Counted from the stretch's first letter, positions 44,173 to 53,752 are shown. The stretch is 64,000 nt of DNA from Pseudoalteromonas sp. A25 (GCF_009176705.1 NZ_AP021847.1:1-64000); one strand, 5' to 3'. Made by a program: numbers and translations. Notes: a model not told the origin generated them from the letters alone.

Positions 44173-44199
44173 TCCATTAGATACAGGCTTGCGTAAATA
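44170..44199 (+). promoter_or_regulatory. Putative autoregulated sigma-E promoter of the sigma/ChrR operon
   Basis: TGATCC (44170-44175), an 18-base spacer, then TAAATA (44194-44199). The Rhodobacter sphaeroides RpoE (ChrR-controlled) promoters have TGATCC-N18-TAAGA-like elements, and rpoE-chrR is autoregulated there. Expected initiation near 44206 gives a 26-base leader to the ATG at 44232. Confidence 0.65.
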
Positions 44200-44231
44200 T
44201 CGTTATCGATAAACATTGAAGATAACGAGTT

Positions 44232-44855
44232 ATGGTCGACCAAGTATCCACATGCGATTCACCCAATGTCGCGAGAAATAGTAAAAATATGGAACAAGCG
44301 CCTTCCCAAGCTTTATCTGATGCTCTTTGCAAAGTTGCCAACTTGCGAGACAAACGCGCTTTTGCAACCTTGTTTGAGTATTTTGCGCCAAAAATCAAGC
44401 GATTTGGCATCAAGCAGTTTGGTAACGAAGCATTAGCAATGGAGTTGGTTCAAGATACGCTGACATCAGTTTGGAGAAAAGCGCATCTTTATCACCCAGA
44501 CAAAGGCGCAGCGACCACATGGGTGTACACAGTAATGAGAAACGCGTCATTCGACGCACTGAGAAAAATGAAAAGTAACAAAGAAGAACATCTCAGTGAA
44601 GAAATATGGCCATTGCTGCAAGATGAACACGTAATTGAAGATGGTTTCGGTGACCATCTGCAAGATAGAAAAATCAAAGAGCACATAAGTAAACTTCCCC
44701 CAGCCCAACAGGACGTAGTTAAAGGGGTATACTTTCAACAGATGTCACAGGAACAGTTGGCAGAACAGTTAGACATTCCTGTAGGCACGGTAAAATCTAG
44801 ATTAAGGTTAGCTTTGCAAAAACTAAGAGCAGAAATGGGAGACAGTAATGATTAA
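44232..44855 (+). CDS. rpoE: ECF RNA polymerase sigma factor (ChrR-controlled sigma-E type)
   Basis: The 207-residue group IV sigma factor has region 2 (about 48-115: ATLFEYFAPKIKRFGIKQFG, then ELVQDTLTSVWRKAHLYHPDKGAATTWVYTVMRNASFDALRK) and region 4 (about 145-200: LPPAQQDVVKGVYFQQMSQEQLAEQLDIPVGTVKSRLRLALQKLR). The immediately following gene encodes ChrR, defining the singlet-oxygen/organic hydroperoxide-responsive ECF11-like group, distinct from the envelope-stress RpoE. ATG 44289 is an alternative start but would shorten the N terminus. It overlaps chrR by 8 bp. Confidence 0.88.
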   Translation: MVDQVSTCDSPNVARNSKNMEQAPSQALSDALCKVANLRDKRAFATLFEYFAPKIKRFGIKQFGNEALAMELVQDTLTSVWRKAHLYHPDKGAATTWVYTVMRNASFDALRKMKSNKEEHLSEEIWPLLQDEHVIEDGFGDHLQDRKIKEHISKLPPAQQDVVKGVYFQQMSQEQLAEQLDIPVGTVKSRLRLALQKLRAEMGDSND

Positions 44856-45498
44856 GCACCATCCATCAGAGCAGCTACTTTCCCAATATAGCATTGGAGA
44901 GTTGCCAGCAACGCTGAGTATAGCTGTGTCAGCTCACTTAGAGTTCTGCTCATGCTGCCAAGCAAAAGTTGAAGCCTTAGAAGCGGCTAATGCAACGCAA
45001 GAGTTTGAAGACGTTGATTCTCCCTTTGACAACGATGATTTTGAGGACATTTTCTCATTAATCACCAACAACGATGATGTTGACACGATAAAAGCGTATG
45101 AGCCGCAGTTCGTCAGTTACCAGAGCAAGCAAGCAACATTGCCTAGAGCCATAGCAGCCACAGACAGAAGCAACTTTATTCAACTGGGTAAATTGTCACG
45201 GTCTAGGCTACAGCTAGACGATGGGGAATTAAGAGCCAGCTTGTTACAAATCGAAGCAGGAGGAGAGATCCCGCATCACACGCACACAGGTTTTGAGCTA
45301 ACCTTATTACTTGACGGTGAGTTTTCTGATGAAGAAGGCAGCTACGTGCCAGGTGATTTCATTTGGTTGGATGCTCGTCATCACCATCAACCAGCAACAA
45401 CAAGAGGATGTTTGTGCTTTACTGTTGTAAATAGTGCTTTACACTTTAATAAAGGCTTAAGCAAGCTGCTTAACCCTATCGGTAATTTGATTTACTAG
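44848..45498 (+). CDS. chrR: ChrR-type zinc anti-sigma factor
   Basis: The 216-residue two-domain anti-sigma factor has an N-terminal ZAS zinc domain with H30-x3-C34-x2-C37 (HLEFCSCC) and an upstream His (HHPSEQ), then a C-terminal cupin with H144-x-H146-x3-E150 (HHTHTGFE) and a later His cluster ARHHHQP (178-180). These match the two zinc sites of Rhodobacter ChrR. Singlet oxygen triggers ChrR degradation, which frees sigma-E. The gene overlaps the sigma gene by 8 bp, the expected coupled stoichiometry. Confidence 0.9.
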   Translation: MIKHHPSEQLLSQYSIGELPATLSIAVSAHLEFCSCCQAKVEALEAANATQEFEDVDSPFDNDDFEDIFSLITNNDDVDTIKAYEPQFVSYQSKQATLPRAIAATDRSNFIQLGKLSRSRLQLDDGELRASLLQIEAGGEIPHHTHTGFELTLLLDGEFSDEEGSYVPGDFIWLDARHHHQPATTRGCLCFTVVNSALHFNKGLSKLLNPIGNLIY

Positions 45499-45510
45499 GC
45501 GATTTAAAGA

Positions 45511-46467
45511 ATGGAAAAATCTTCTTCAATAAGAATTGGAATAAGCGCCTGCTTGGCTGGCGATAAAGTACGTTTTGATACTGGGCACAAACGCTCCAAC
45601 TTTTGTATGGACGAACTTGCTAAGCATGTTGAATATGTGAAGTTTTGTCCTGAGGTAGCTGTGGGTTTACCTATCCCACGCCCTACCATTCGCCAAGTTA
45701 GAGTAGGTGACACTATCAAAGTTTGTCGTCCGGATGGGTCAGGGGATGTGGGTCCTAAGTTGACCGAATACGGTAAAAAAGTTGCTACTGAGCAAGCTGC
45801 ATCGTTATCGGGTTTTGTTTTTTGCGCTAAAAGTCCAAGTTGTGGAATGGAGAGAGTGAAAATTTATAACGAAGCTGGCACGGGTAACACATCAGAGGGT
45901 ATTGGTTTTTTTGCCCAGCAGATCATGAAACATAACCCTTTGTTACCCTGCGAAGAGAACGGCCGCTTAAACGACCCTCATCTTCGAGAAAACTTTGTGA
46001 TGAGAGTCTATGTTTACAAAAGCTGGCAAAACCTAAATCACGAAGATGTTGGCATGCACGAGCTGACGCAGTTTCATGCCAAACACAAATATTTAGTTAT
46101 GGCCCACAACTATGAATCATACAGAGAGCTGGGCCGTTATCTTGCGCAGGCCTCTGATGAGCCATTAGACGAGGTTAAGCAAAATTATATTGCTGGACTT
46201 ATGAAGGCATTATCAAGCCCTGCATCGAGGAAAAACCAAACAAACACGCTAGCGCACTTACAAGGTTACTTTAAAAACGATTTATCAAAAATTGAAAAGC
46301 AAGAGCTGTGTACAGCGATTGACGAATACCGTCAGGGTTTAGTGCCGCTATATGTTCCTCTTACTTTATTAAAACACCACTTGACGGTGCACCCGAACGA
46401 TTATTTGGCGCAACAGGTTTACTTTGCCCCCTATCCTAACGAACTTAAATTGAGGTTTGGTATTTAA
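45511..46467 (+). CDS. DUF523 and DUF1722 fusion protein
   Basis: The 318-residue protein has an N-terminal DUF523 domain (about 8-150: GISACLAGDKVRFDTGHKRSNF, FCPEVAVGLPIPRPTIRQV, CAKSPSCGMERV; conserved Cys) and a C-terminal DUF1722/YbgA domain (about 190-305: LTQFHAKHKYLVMAHNYESYRELGRYLA). Such fusions commonly sit beside photolyase genes in sigma-E/ChrR regulons; the biochemical role is unknown. It starts 12 bases after chrR, and its TAA overlaps the phrB start (TAATG). Confidence 0.88.
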   Translation: MEKSSSIRIGISACLAGDKVRFDTGHKRSNFCMDELAKHVEYVKFCPEVAVGLPIPRPTIRQVRVGDTIKVCRPDGSGDVGPKLTEYGKKVATEQAASLSGFVFCAKSPSCGMERVKIYNEAGTGNTSEGIGFFAQQIMKHNPLLPCEENGRLNDPHLRENFVMRVYVYKSWQNLNHEDVGMHELTQFHAKHKYLVMAHNYESYRELGRYLAQASDEPLDEVKQNYIAGLMKALSSPASRKNQTNTLAHLQGYFKNDLSKIEKQELCTAIDEYRQGLVPLYVPLTLLKHHLTVHPNDYLAQQVYFAPYPNELKLRFGI

Positions 46468-47849
46468 TGGCACCGATATTTTGGTTTAGGCGAGATCTTC
46501 GTTATTTCGCAAACGACGCTTTAATAGAAGCAGTTGAAAATGGTGCCAAGGAGGCACTTTTTTTTGTGTGTGAAAAGCAGTGGAGCATGCACAACAGTGC
46601 ACCAGTTCAAATAGATTTGATAAAACGTCGCGTTGCATGGCTTGGTGAGGCGCTATCCGCTTACGGTATCAATTTGTCAGTTTTGGAAGTAGACGACTTC
46701 GCCGATATTCCAAAGTCTCTTAAGCAGTTTTGTGATGAACGAAACACACACCGTGTGTATGCCAATGCCGAATACGAAATTAATGAACAGCAACGCGACG
46801 CGAAGTGTATTGCGGCGGGTATAGAGTTAGTGCTATTTGATGGCGACCTAGTTGCCCCACCAAAGAGTGTGGTAACAAAATCCGGTGACATGTTTAAGGT
46901 TTTCACGCCTTTCAAAAAAGCGTGGCTCAAGCATTATGAGCAAGTACACTTTTATATACCAAGTTGGCCGTTAGACGCCGTAAAAAATGCCGATGGTTGG
47001 TCAACGCCTAAGTGCTTAGAGTCGGATGGAAGCTCTCAAAAATGGCCTGTGGATGATGATGCTATCAAAGTTATCGCGAACAATTTTATTGAAAATAAAT
47101 GTGCTGATTACCAGAGCGTAAGAGATATCCCCAGCATCAAAGGAACATCAGGTCTAAGTCCTTACCTAGCGCTAGGGGTTATATCTGTAAAACAACTACT
47201 TGCCCAACTACAGCTATTTTATCCCGATATTTTACATACCACCAATAAGCCGGAGTTTTGCTGGGTCAACGAACTCATCTGGCGCGAGTTTTACCGTCAC
47301 TTGATTGTTTCTTTTCCTAAGCTGTGCAAGCACAAAAATTTTAACGACAAATACGACTCTGTTTGCTGGCGAAATGATCCTTCGCAATTTAAAGCATGGT
47401 GCGATGGGCAAACTGGATATCCTATCGTCGATGCTGCGATGCGCCAATTGAATCAAACCGGGTGGATGCACAACCGTTTGCGAATGATCGTCGCTAGCTT
47501 TTTGACAAAGCACTTATTAATTGATTGGCGTTGGGGTGAAAAGTATTTTATGCAACGCTTAATTGATGGAGACTTTGCCAGCAATAATGGTGGTTGGCAA
47601 TGGGCTGCAAGTACAGGGTGCGATGCACAGCCATATTTCAGAATTTTTAACCCAATAACGCAAAGCGAAAAGTTTGATCGCCAAGGAGATTTCATTCGTA
47701 GATATGTGCCAGAGCTGGAAGATGTACCAACAAAATATATACATTTTCCTCACGATTATCTGGTTACAAAGCAAAGTGCTCAGTATGTGCCTCCATTGGT
47801 TGAACACAAAGCAGCACGAGTAAGAGCTTTAGACGCATTTAAGGTGTGA
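46467..47849 (+). CDS. phrB: deoxyribodipyrimidine photolyase
   Basis: The 460-residue class I CPD photolyase/cryptochrome-family flavoprotein repairs UV pyrimidine dimers using blue light. The N-terminal Rossmann antenna domain starts APIFWFRRDLRYFANDAL. The C-terminal FAD domain carries ELIWREFYRHLI, DGQTGYPIVDAAMRQLNQTGWMHNRLRMIVASFLTKHL and GDFASNNGGWQWAASTGCDAQPYFRIFNP, with the Trp electron-transfer chain residues. It is embedded in the sigma-E/ChrR operon, matching its co-regulation with photo-oxidative stress. Confidence 0.94.
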   Translation: MAPIFWFRRDLRYFANDALIEAVENGAKEALFFVCEKQWSMHNSAPVQIDLIKRRVAWLGEALSAYGINLSVLEVDDFADIPKSLKQFCDERNTHRVYANAEYEINEQQRDAKCIAAGIELVLFDGDLVAPPKSVVTKSGDMFKVFTPFKKAWLKHYEQVHFYIPSWPLDAVKNADGWSTPKCLESDGSSQKWPVDDDAIKVIANNFIENKCADYQSVRDIPSIKGTSGLSPYLALGVISVKQLLAQLQLFYPDILHTTNKPEFCWVNELIWREFYRHLIVSFPKLCKHKNFNDKYDSVCWRNDPSQFKAWCDGQTGYPIVDAAMRQLNQTGWMHNRLRMIVASFLTKHLLIDWRWGEKYFMQRLIDGDFASNNGGWQWAASTGCDAQPYFRIFNPITQSEKFDRQGDFIRRYVPELEDVPTKYIHFPHDYLVTKQSAQYVPPLVEHKAARVRALDAFKV

Positions 47850-47852
47850 TCA

Positions 47853-48278
47853 ATGCATAGCGTAATTTCCCGTTTTATAGACATGTATGATGTACTGAGC
47901 GCTGACAATTTGTCGGTGTTAGAACAGGTTTATCATCAAGATGTTCAATTTGTTGACCCCTTACATCAAGTAAACGGCCTCACTCACTTAACTATGTACT
48001 TTGCAAATATGTACGCCAATGTTAGAGCTATAAAATTTGATATCAAAGACGCCTTCGATATTGAAGAAAACGGGTTTGTTTATTGGCAGATGAGATTTAA
48101 ACATAAGCGAATTAACGGGGGAAAAGAGGTCATTGTTAATGGCCACAGCCACCTTCGCTTTAAAGACGACAAAATTATCTTTCATCAAGATTATTTTGAT
48201 GCAGCAGCAATGTTGTACAGGAATATCCCGCTGCTTAAGCAACTCATTGGGTTTATTGATAAAAGGGCGGTTAAATAG
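47853..48278 (+). CDS. NTF2-like/SnoaL family protein
   Basis: The 141-residue cone-fold (NTF2-like superfamily) protein has ISRFIDMYDVLSADNLSVLEQVYHQDVQFVDPLHQVNGL, then YWQMRFKHKRINGGKEVIVNGHSHLRF. Members are enzymes or ligand binders. This subgroup is repeatedly found in sigma-E/ChrR operons next to an SDR, and its exact reaction is unknown. It begins three bases after phrB, and its TAG overlaps the SDR start codon. Confidence 0.8.
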   Translation: MHSVISRFIDMYDVLSADNLSVLEQVYHQDVQFVDPLHQVNGLTHLTMYFANMYANVRAIKFDIKDAFDIEENGFVYWQMRFKHKRINGGKEVIVNGHSHLRFKDDKIIFHQDYFDAAAMLYRNIPLLKQLIGFIDKRAVK

Positions 48279-48988
48279 TGAAACACGTGCTGATAACAGG
48301 CGCAACGTCAGGTATTGGTCGTGGTCTTGCAGAGCATTACGCCCACGACTCAATCGTTTATGCATGCGGTAGAAACGAGCAAGCTTTAAACGAGCTTGAG
48401 AGCATTAAAAATGTCCGAGCGCTGAAGATGGATGTAACACAATTAGATGAAATCAAAGCGCAAAGTAGCGATATAGATAAACTCGATATTTTGATCTTAA
48501 ATGCAGGAAACTGCGAGTACGTCGATGATGTTAAACAATTCGACAGCGCACTGTTTCAGCGTGTGATAGAAGTAAATTTGCTCTCTTTAGGCTATTGCTT
48601 AGATGTATTGCTTAAGAAAATAAGATCAGGCGGGCAGCTTGTAATAGTGAGTTCTAGCGCCTCATTTTTAGCATTACCCAGAGCGCAAGCCTATGGTGCA
48701 TCTAAAGCTGCTGCTACTTATCTTGGGCAATCATTAGCCGTAGACCTTGATGACATAGATGTGAGTATTGTGCACCCGGGGTTTGTGAAAACCCCGCTTA
48801 CCGACAAAAATGATTTTCCAATGCCAATGGCTGTGACTGTAGAACATGCTACGCGGTCAATAGCAAAGGGGATAGCAAAACGACAAAAAGAAATACACTT
48901 TCCCAAACGTTTTACTTTTATACTCAAGGCACTGAGATTATTACCATTTAGCATTTGGCTGTATTTATCCAAAGGAATTAGACGTTGA
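48278..48988 (+). CDS. short-chain dehydrogenase/reductase (SDR)
   Basis: The 236-residue classical SDR has cofactor motif TGATSGIGRG, LDILILNAGNCEY (NAG motif), VIVSSSASF (catalytic Ser) and YGASKAAATYLGQ (Tyr-x3-Lys). The C terminus has a hydrophobic segment (FILKALRLLPFSIWLYLSK) that may contact the membrane. It starts at GTG overlapping the previous stop and ends in TGA overlapping the TTG of the next gene, so it is tightly coupled. Its likely job is a redox step on a lipid or a lipid-derived aldehyde; this is inference from its operon. Confidence 0.87.
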   Translation: MKHVLITGATSGIGRGLAEHYAHDSIVYACGRNEQALNELESIKNVRALKMDVTQLDEIKAQSSDIDKLDILILNAGNCEYVDDVKQFDSALFQRVIEVNLLSLGYCLDVLLKKIRSGGQLVIVSSSASFLALPRAQAYGASKAAATYLGQSLAVDLDDIDVSIVHPGFVKTPLTDKNDFPMPMAVTVEHATRSIAKGIAKRQKEIHFPKRFTFILKALRLLPFSIWLYLSKGIRR

Positions 48989-50238
48989 ACAAAATTGCGA
49001 TTATAGGTTCAGGTATTTCTGGCATGACCGCTGCCTACTTACTCAGTAACAAATTTCATGTCAAAGTGTTTGAAAAAAATGACTATATAGGGGGTCACAC
49101 TGCGACAGTTGATGTTGAAATGAATGGTGAGAATTACGCAGTAGACACTGGTTTTATTGTATTTAACGATAGAACATATCCAAAATTCGAAAAACTGTTA
49201 GCTCAGCTTGGTATCGACAGACAACCTACACAAATGAGTTTTAGTGTTAAAAATTCACAAACCGGTTTCGAGTATAACGGTCATACATTCAGCACACTGT
49301 TTGCTCAGCGTCGGAATCTGTTTCGTTTGAAGTTTTGGCGCCTTCTTTATGACATTGTACGGTTTAATAAAATTTGCAAATCTATGTATGCGCAGCAAGA
49401 CTACACCCAGTGTAAAACCCTTGGTGAACTACTTGAATTGCATAGTTTCAATGACTTCTTTAAGTTGCATTACATCCTGCCAATGGGGGCGGCTATTTGG
49501 TCAACCAGTATTAAGGAAATGGCTGCATTCGAAGTTGAGTTTTTCATTAAATTCTTCTACAACCATGGGTTGCTAGACATTACAAACCGGCCCCAGTGGT
49601 ACGTGATCCCGGGTGGTTCAAGAGAGTATATTGCACCTTTAATCAAAAAATTTAAAGACAACATAGTGCTAAGCGCAAACATTAGAAAGGTTACGCGTAA
49701 TAGCACAGGTGTTGAATTAGTAATGGAAGACGGCAGTTCTGAGCTGTTTGATAAAGTAGTATTTGCCTGTCACTCTGATCAAGCTTTAGCGCTTTTGGAC
49801 CAGCCGAGTGAAGATGAACTATCGGTGTTGGGTGCCATTCCTTACACTGCCAACTCAGTCATATTGCACACTGATGACAGTATTCTTCCTAAACGTAAAG
49901 CTGCGTGGGCAAGTTGGAATTATCTACTAGATCAACAAACAGACAGTGCTGCGGTTGTTACATACCAGATGAACATATTACAGGGTTTAGACAGCCCCAA
50001 TCCATTTTGTGTAACGCTTAACCACGAATCAGGCATTGAACAAAGTAAAATATTACGTCGTTTTACGTATCATCATCCTGTGTTTAACCAAACAAGCATC
50101 GCAGCACAAAAGCAAAAACCACTCATAGATGGCAAGAACAATAGTTATTTTTGCGGCGCCTATTGGTACAACGGCTTTCATGAGGATGGCGTACGCAGTG
50201 CTGTGAATGTTGCTAAGCAATTGGGCGTTGAATTTTGA
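48985..50238 (+). CDS. FAD-dependent oxidoreductase (amine oxidase/desaturase-like)
   Basis: The 417-residue protein starts with a dinucleotide-binding fold ([40 protein letters not shown]) and continues as an NAD(P)-binding Rossmann/amine-oxidase family flavoprotein. The TTG start overlaps the SDR stop, with AGGA eight bases upstream. Genes of this type lie directly upstream of DUF1365 and CFA-synthase-like genes in sigma-E/ChrR regulons, where related Rhodobacter proteins take part in furan fatty acid formation. A role in phospholipid acyl-chain modification is plausible but unproven here. Confidence 0.86.
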   Translation: MNKIAIIGSGISGMTAAYLLSNKFHVKVFEKNDYIGGHTATVDVEMNGENYAVDTGFIVFNDRTYPKFEKLLAQLGIDRQPTQMSFSVKNSQTGFEYNGHTFSTLFAQRRNLFRLKFWRLLYDIVRFNKICKSMYAQQDYTQCKTLGELLELHSFNDFFKLHYILPMGAAIWSTSIKEMAAFEVEFFIKFFYNHGLLDITNRPQWYVIPGGSREYIAPLIKKFKDNIVLSANIRKVTRNSTGVELVMEDGSSELFDKVVFACHSDQALALLDQPSEDELSVLGAIPYTANSVILHTDDSILPKRKAAWASWNYLLDQQTDSAAVVTYQMNILQGLDSPNPFCVTLNHESGIEQSKILRRFTYHHPVFNQTSIAAQKQKPLIDGKNNSYFCGAYWYNGFHEDGVRSAVNVAKQLGVEF

Positions 50239-50969
50239 ACGTGTCGCTAAACAGTGCATTGTTTATTGGGGATGTAAAACATAAGCGATACAGCCCTAAG
50301 GAGCACCAGTTTCACTATCCACTTTACATGATGTGGCTTGATTTAGATGAACTAGAAAACCTCAATAGCATCCACCCATTACTTGGCACTAAGGGGTTAA
50401 AAATACTAAAGTTTAATGACAAGGATTACTTAGTGAACTATCACGGTGATCTACGTGAACGAGCCGTGTCAGTGAGCCAAGAGCTCGGCGCAAAAACAGA
50501 GATAGGTAAAATATTTTTACTGTGCCAGTTGCGTTGCTTTGGTGTTTATTTTAGCCCAGTTAACTTTTTCTTTTTTGCTGATAGCAACGGGCAATTTCAA
50601 CATATGGTCGCAGAAGTAAGCAACACACCTTGGAACGAAAGGCACTGTTACTTAGTTAAATTGAACGAAAAAGTGAACTTTAAGAAAACGTTTCACGTAT
50701 CTCCATTTATGAATTTGGATATGCATTATCACTGGCAAGTAAGAGTGAGCGATAGCCGCGTTTTTATACACATAGCAAATAAGCGACAAAGCACTTTGCT
50801 ATTTGACGCATCGCTCAGACTAAAGCGACAAGAACTTTTAAGAGCGAATGTTTCGTCACTTTTAATGCAATTTCCAGCCATGACTTTGTCTATATTTAAA
50901 GGCATTTATTGGCAAGCACTAAAGTTATTTTTGAAGAGGGTGCCTTTTTTAGGGCATACGGGGCGTTAA
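50235..50969 (+). CDS. DUF1365 family protein
   Basis: The 244-residue DUF1365 protein has the family opening [35 protein letters not shown], then [20 protein letters not shown] and [18 protein letters not shown], and [17 protein letters not shown]. Function is unknown; it is nearly always found between an FAD oxidoreductase and a CFA-synthase-like gene, as here. The TTG at 50235 overlaps the previous stop; a GTG six bases downstream is an alternative. The CFA-synthase-like gene starts one base after its stop. Confidence 0.86.
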   Translation: MNVSLNSALFIGDVKHKRYSPKEHQFHYPLYMMWLDLDELENLNSIHPLLGTKGLKILKFNDKDYLVNYHGDLRERAVSVSQELGAKTEIGKIFLLCQLRCFGVYFSPVNFFFFADSNGQFQHMVAEVSNTPWNERHCYLVKLNEKVNFKKTFHVSPFMNLDMHYHWQVRVSDSRVFIHIANKRQSTLLFDASLRLKRQELLRANVSSLLMQFPAMTLSIFKGIYWQALKLFLKRVPFLGHTGR

Positions 50970-50970
50970 T

Positions 50971-52233
50971 ATGGAAAACACATCATCAATCGAGAATCAG
51001 CTTCGTTTGTCGTGGTCAGAAAAACTCTACAGCAAGGTCGTTTTTTCTGCATTCGATAGCATTGAAACTGGGCACATAAAAGTATTAGTTGGAAACCAAC
51101 GATATGAATTTGGACAGCGTGATAGCAAACTAACTTGCACGGTGACTGTTGTAGACAGCGCGATGTTCAAACTATTCGCGCTCGGTGGCAGTGTAGGCGC
51201 GGGCGAAGCCTATATTCAAGGATATTGGCGTTGCTCAGACTTGACGGCTTTGATTGAAATTTTTGCTCAAAATCAAGCTCAGTTAGACGCCTTTGAGCGT
51301 AAATTCTCTTTTATCACAGGTTTTGTCAATAAGCTTAAGCACATTCAAAACAAAAATTCAAAAACAGGTGCTAAAAAGAATATCTCAGCGCATTATGATT
51401 TGGGCAACGACTTATATAGTGCATTTTTGAGCAAAGAGATGCTCTATTCGAGTGCTATTTATCCTAGCCAAGATAGTACGCTCGAGCAGGCCCAAGAGCA
51501 TAAACTTCATACTATTTGTAAAAGCTTAGACCTCAAGGCGAACGACAATGTGATTGAAATTGGCACCGGATGGGGCGCCTTTGCAATTTATGCCGCACAG
51601 AATTACGGCTGCCATGTTACGACTACAACCATCTCTGAAGAACAGTACGACTACGTTAAACAAAAAGTCGCGGTGCTTGGGCTCGAAAATAACATTACGC
51701 TACTTAAAAAAGACTATCGCGACTTAGAGGGGCACTTTGATAAGCTTGTTTCTATTGAAATGATTGAGGCGGTCGGTCACAGCTATCTGCCTAGCTTTTT
51801 TAAAAAGTGCGACGCTTTACTCAAAGAGGACGGCGTTATGCTTATCCAAGCCATCACAATTGCATGCCAGCGCTATGAGCACTATTTAAAACAGTCTGAC
51901 TTTATTCAACAGTATATATTCCCAGGTGGCTGTTTGCCTTCTGTGACTGAACTTAGCAAGCAAATATGTACTAATACTTCCATGGTCGTTCATGACATCA
52001 GCGACATAGGGCTGCACTATGCCAGAACACTACGTGACTGGTATGTACGTTTTAAGCAAGCTTGGCCAACGCTAGACCATACAAAATTTGACCAACGCTT
52101 TTATCGGCTTTGGGAGTTTTACTTATGCTATTGCGAGGGTGCGTTTAAACAACGCTCCACCAGCACAATACACTTAGTAGCACGAAAGCCTAGATATGTT
52201 TCAACACACTGTGCCGATACGCTTAATTACTAA
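50971..52233 (+). CDS. cyclopropane-fatty-acyl-phospholipid synthase family methyltransferase
   Basis: The 420-residue SAM-dependent enzyme methylates unsaturated acyl chains of membrane phospholipids. It has an N-terminal lipid-binding part (GSVGAGEAYIQGYWRCSDLTALIEIF), SAM motif I NVIEIGTGWGAFAIYAA, TTTTISEEQYDYVKQKV, FDKLVSIEMIEAVGHSYLPSFF, QAITIACQRYEHYLKQSDFIQQYIFPGG and GLHYARTLRDWYVRFK. In sigma-E/ChrR regulons such proteins either make cyclopropane acids or start furan fatty acid synthesis (UfaM-like); sequence alone does not decide. It overlaps the DUF2878 gene by 38 bp. Confidence 0.9.
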   Translation: MENTSSIENQLRLSWSEKLYSKVVFSAFDSIETGHIKVLVGNQRYEFGQRDSKLTCTVTVVDSAMFKLFALGGSVGAGEAYIQGYWRCSDLTALIEIFAQNQAQLDAFERKFSFITGFVNKLKHIQNKNSKTGAKKNISAHYDLGNDLYSAFLSKEMLYSSAIYPSQDSTLEQAQEHKLHTICKSLDLKANDNVIEIGTGWGAFAIYAAQNYGCHVTTTTISEEQYDYVKQKVAVLGLENNITLLKKDYRDLEGHFDKLVSIEMIEAVGHSYLPSFFKKCDALLKEDGVMLIQAITIACQRYEHYLKQSDFIQQYIFPGGCLPSVTELSKQICTNTSMVVHDISDIGLHYARTLRDWYVRFKQAWPTLDHTKFDQRFYRLWEFYLCYCEGAFKQRSTSTIHLVARKPRYVSTHCADTLNY

Positions 52234-52705
52234 TTTTGCGCTTTTTCAAGCTTGTTGGTTGCTGGCGCTGTTCTACCAAGCAAACGCATTATGGCTTATG
52301 TGCATTGTTTGCGTTCTATTACTGATCACTAACCACAGCTTCAAAAAACAATGTCTTTTGTTAGTGCTCGCTCTGCCAGCAGGCTTAAGTGTCGAATTAG
52401 TAGCAATTTATACAGGGATGATACAACACCCTGAGAACGCTTTACCTAGCTGGCTTGTGGTTTTGTGGATAGCCTTTATATTGACCTTCGACAGTTCGCT
52501 CAAGGGGATCCTATCGCTACCTAGATACTTAGGCGCGATTGTCGTAGCAGCTTTCGCACCAGCGAGCTACATCGCCGCTGCAAACTTTGGGGTTTTTGAA
52601 ATTATGGTCTCGACTAGTCAGTTTTATGCGGTGTTTGGCACTGCTTGGCTCGCTTGTACCTTATTTTTTATAATAATTTATGATTGGTTATTCACAAAAT
52701 GCTAA
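52196..52705 (+). CDS. DUF2878 family membrane protein
   Basis: The 169-residue protein has about five hydrophobic helices (FALFQACWLLALFY, LWLMCIVCVLLLI, CLLLVLALPAGLSVELVAIYTGM, WLVVLWIAFILTF, LACTLFFIIIYDWLF). It belongs to DUF2878, unknown in function, and is the typical last gene of photolyase/CFA stress operons. Start ATG 52196 lies 38 bp inside the CFA-synthase gene; the frame and membrane topology are intact. It is the last member of the 44.2-52.7 kb operon; no strong terminator was recognised after it. Confidence 0.8.
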   Translation: MFQHTVPIRLITNFALFQACWLLALFYQANALWLMCIVCVLLLITNHSFKKQCLLLVLALPAGLSVELVAIYTGMIQHPENALPSWLVVLWIAFILTFDSSLKGILSLPRYLGAIVVAAFAPASYIAAANFGVFEIMVSTSQFYAVFGTAWLACTLFFIIIYDWLFTKC

Positions 52706-52915
52706 TTTATCGCTCAGCAGGTATTGCGAAAATATCAAGCGCTTGCTAGTTTGTAATTGCTTGGTTAGTACAGACAAAAACCGCTGTTAAAGCACGCTAT
52801 TTCTGACGTTTATCAATTTTTCGCTAAAATTTTCAGGAAATGGTTGCACATCTAGCCAAAATGCATAAACATAGGTTTTGCTTAGGCAAAATATAAAATG
52901 AATAGGAATCTAATA

Positions 52916-53191
52916 ATGAATAAAGCTCAACTAGTTGAAAAGATGGCAGCAGACGCTGAAATTTCAAAAGCGGCAGCAGCCCGCGCACTTGAAGCATTCA
53001 CTGGTGCCGTGACCAAGTCTCTTAAAGAAGGCGATTCAGTTGCACTGGTTGGTTTTGGTACATTTTCAGTAAAAGAGCGTGCTGCTCGTACTGGCCGTAA
53101 CCCACAAACTGGTGCTGAAATCCAAATTGCTGCAGCGAACATTCCAAGCTTCAAAGCAGGTAAAGGTTTAAAAGACCAAGTTAACCTTTAA
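52916..53191 (+). CDS. HU family DNA-binding protein (HupB-like)
   Basis: The 91-residue nucleoid protein bends and compacts DNA. It has the whole HU fold, with [44 protein letters not shown] carrying the DNA-inserting beta arm and its conserved RNPQTG tip. [25 protein letters not shown] resembles E. coli HupB more than HupA, but the usual lon neighbour is absent. ATG 52916 has AGGA nine bases upstream; ATG 52898 would add six atypical residues. A bidirectional terminator follows. Confidence 0.93.
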   Translation: MNKAQLVEKMAADAEISKAAAARALEAFTGAVTKSLKEGDSVALVGFGTFSVKERAARTGRNPQTGAEIQIAAANIPSFKAGKGLKDQVNL

Positions 53192-53212
53192 TACGGTTAA
53201 ACAGTTAAAGCA

Positions 53213-53244
53213 ACAAAGGGACCATTTTGGTCCCTTTGTTTTAT
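53213..53244. terminator. Bidirectional terminator between the HU gene and ilvH
   Basis: ACAAAGGGACCA (53213-53224) pairs perfectly with TGGTCCCTTTGT (53228-53239) around TTT, with a T-run after it on the plus strand and A-rich flank before it. Confidence 0.9.
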
Positions 53245-53254
53245 TTACAACTTT

Positions 53255-53752
53255 CTAGCCTTTTAGCGCTTTATCGCCGCGACCAATGCCAACAGCTCCA
53301 GAGCGAACTAACTCAATGATATCACTTTCATGTCTAAGCATATCTAAGAAAGATTCTAAGCGTTCAGCATTACTCAATAACTGCAAAGTATAGCTTTGCT
53401 TACCCATATCAATAATTGAGCCCTGAAATACATCAGCAATTCGAGTAACAGCAGCTCTGGTAGCTTCATCTTTAGCAAATACTTTCACTAATAGTAACTC
53501 TCGTTCAATATGAGGTACCTCTGTTAAATCGATGATTTTTAGCACATCTACCAGCTTATTAACTTGCTTTGTTATTTGCTCTACCACTCTGTCGTCACCG
53601 TGTGTCGTGATAGTAATGCGCGAAAGAGTTTGATCAGCCGTTGTGCCAACGGTTAAGCTATCAATGTTATAGGCTCGTTGTGAAAATAAACCTACAATAC
53701 GAGATAACGAGCCGGGTTCATTTTCTAATAAGATACTTAATATTCTACGCAT
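53255..53752 (-). CDS. ilvH: acetolactate synthase small (regulatory) subunit
   Basis: The 165-residue regulatory subunit has an N-terminal ACT domain (RRILSILLENEPGSLSRIVGLFSQRAYNIDSLTV) that binds valine, and a C-terminal domain (about 85-160). The length matches IlvH, not the short IlvN or IlvM. It activates the catalytic subunit and confers feedback inhibition. Its ATG overlaps the TAA of the large-subunit gene (TAATG), so synthesis is coupled. A terminator lies just downstream. Confidence 0.93.
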   Translation of the reverse strand: MRRILSILLENEPGSLSRIVGLFSQRAYNIDSLTVGTTADQTLSRITITTHGDDRVVEQITKQVNKLVDVLKIIDLTEVPHIERELLLVKVFAKDEATRAAVTRIADVFQGSIIDMGKQSYTLQLLSNAERLESFLDMLRHESDIIELVRSGAVGIGRGDKALKG

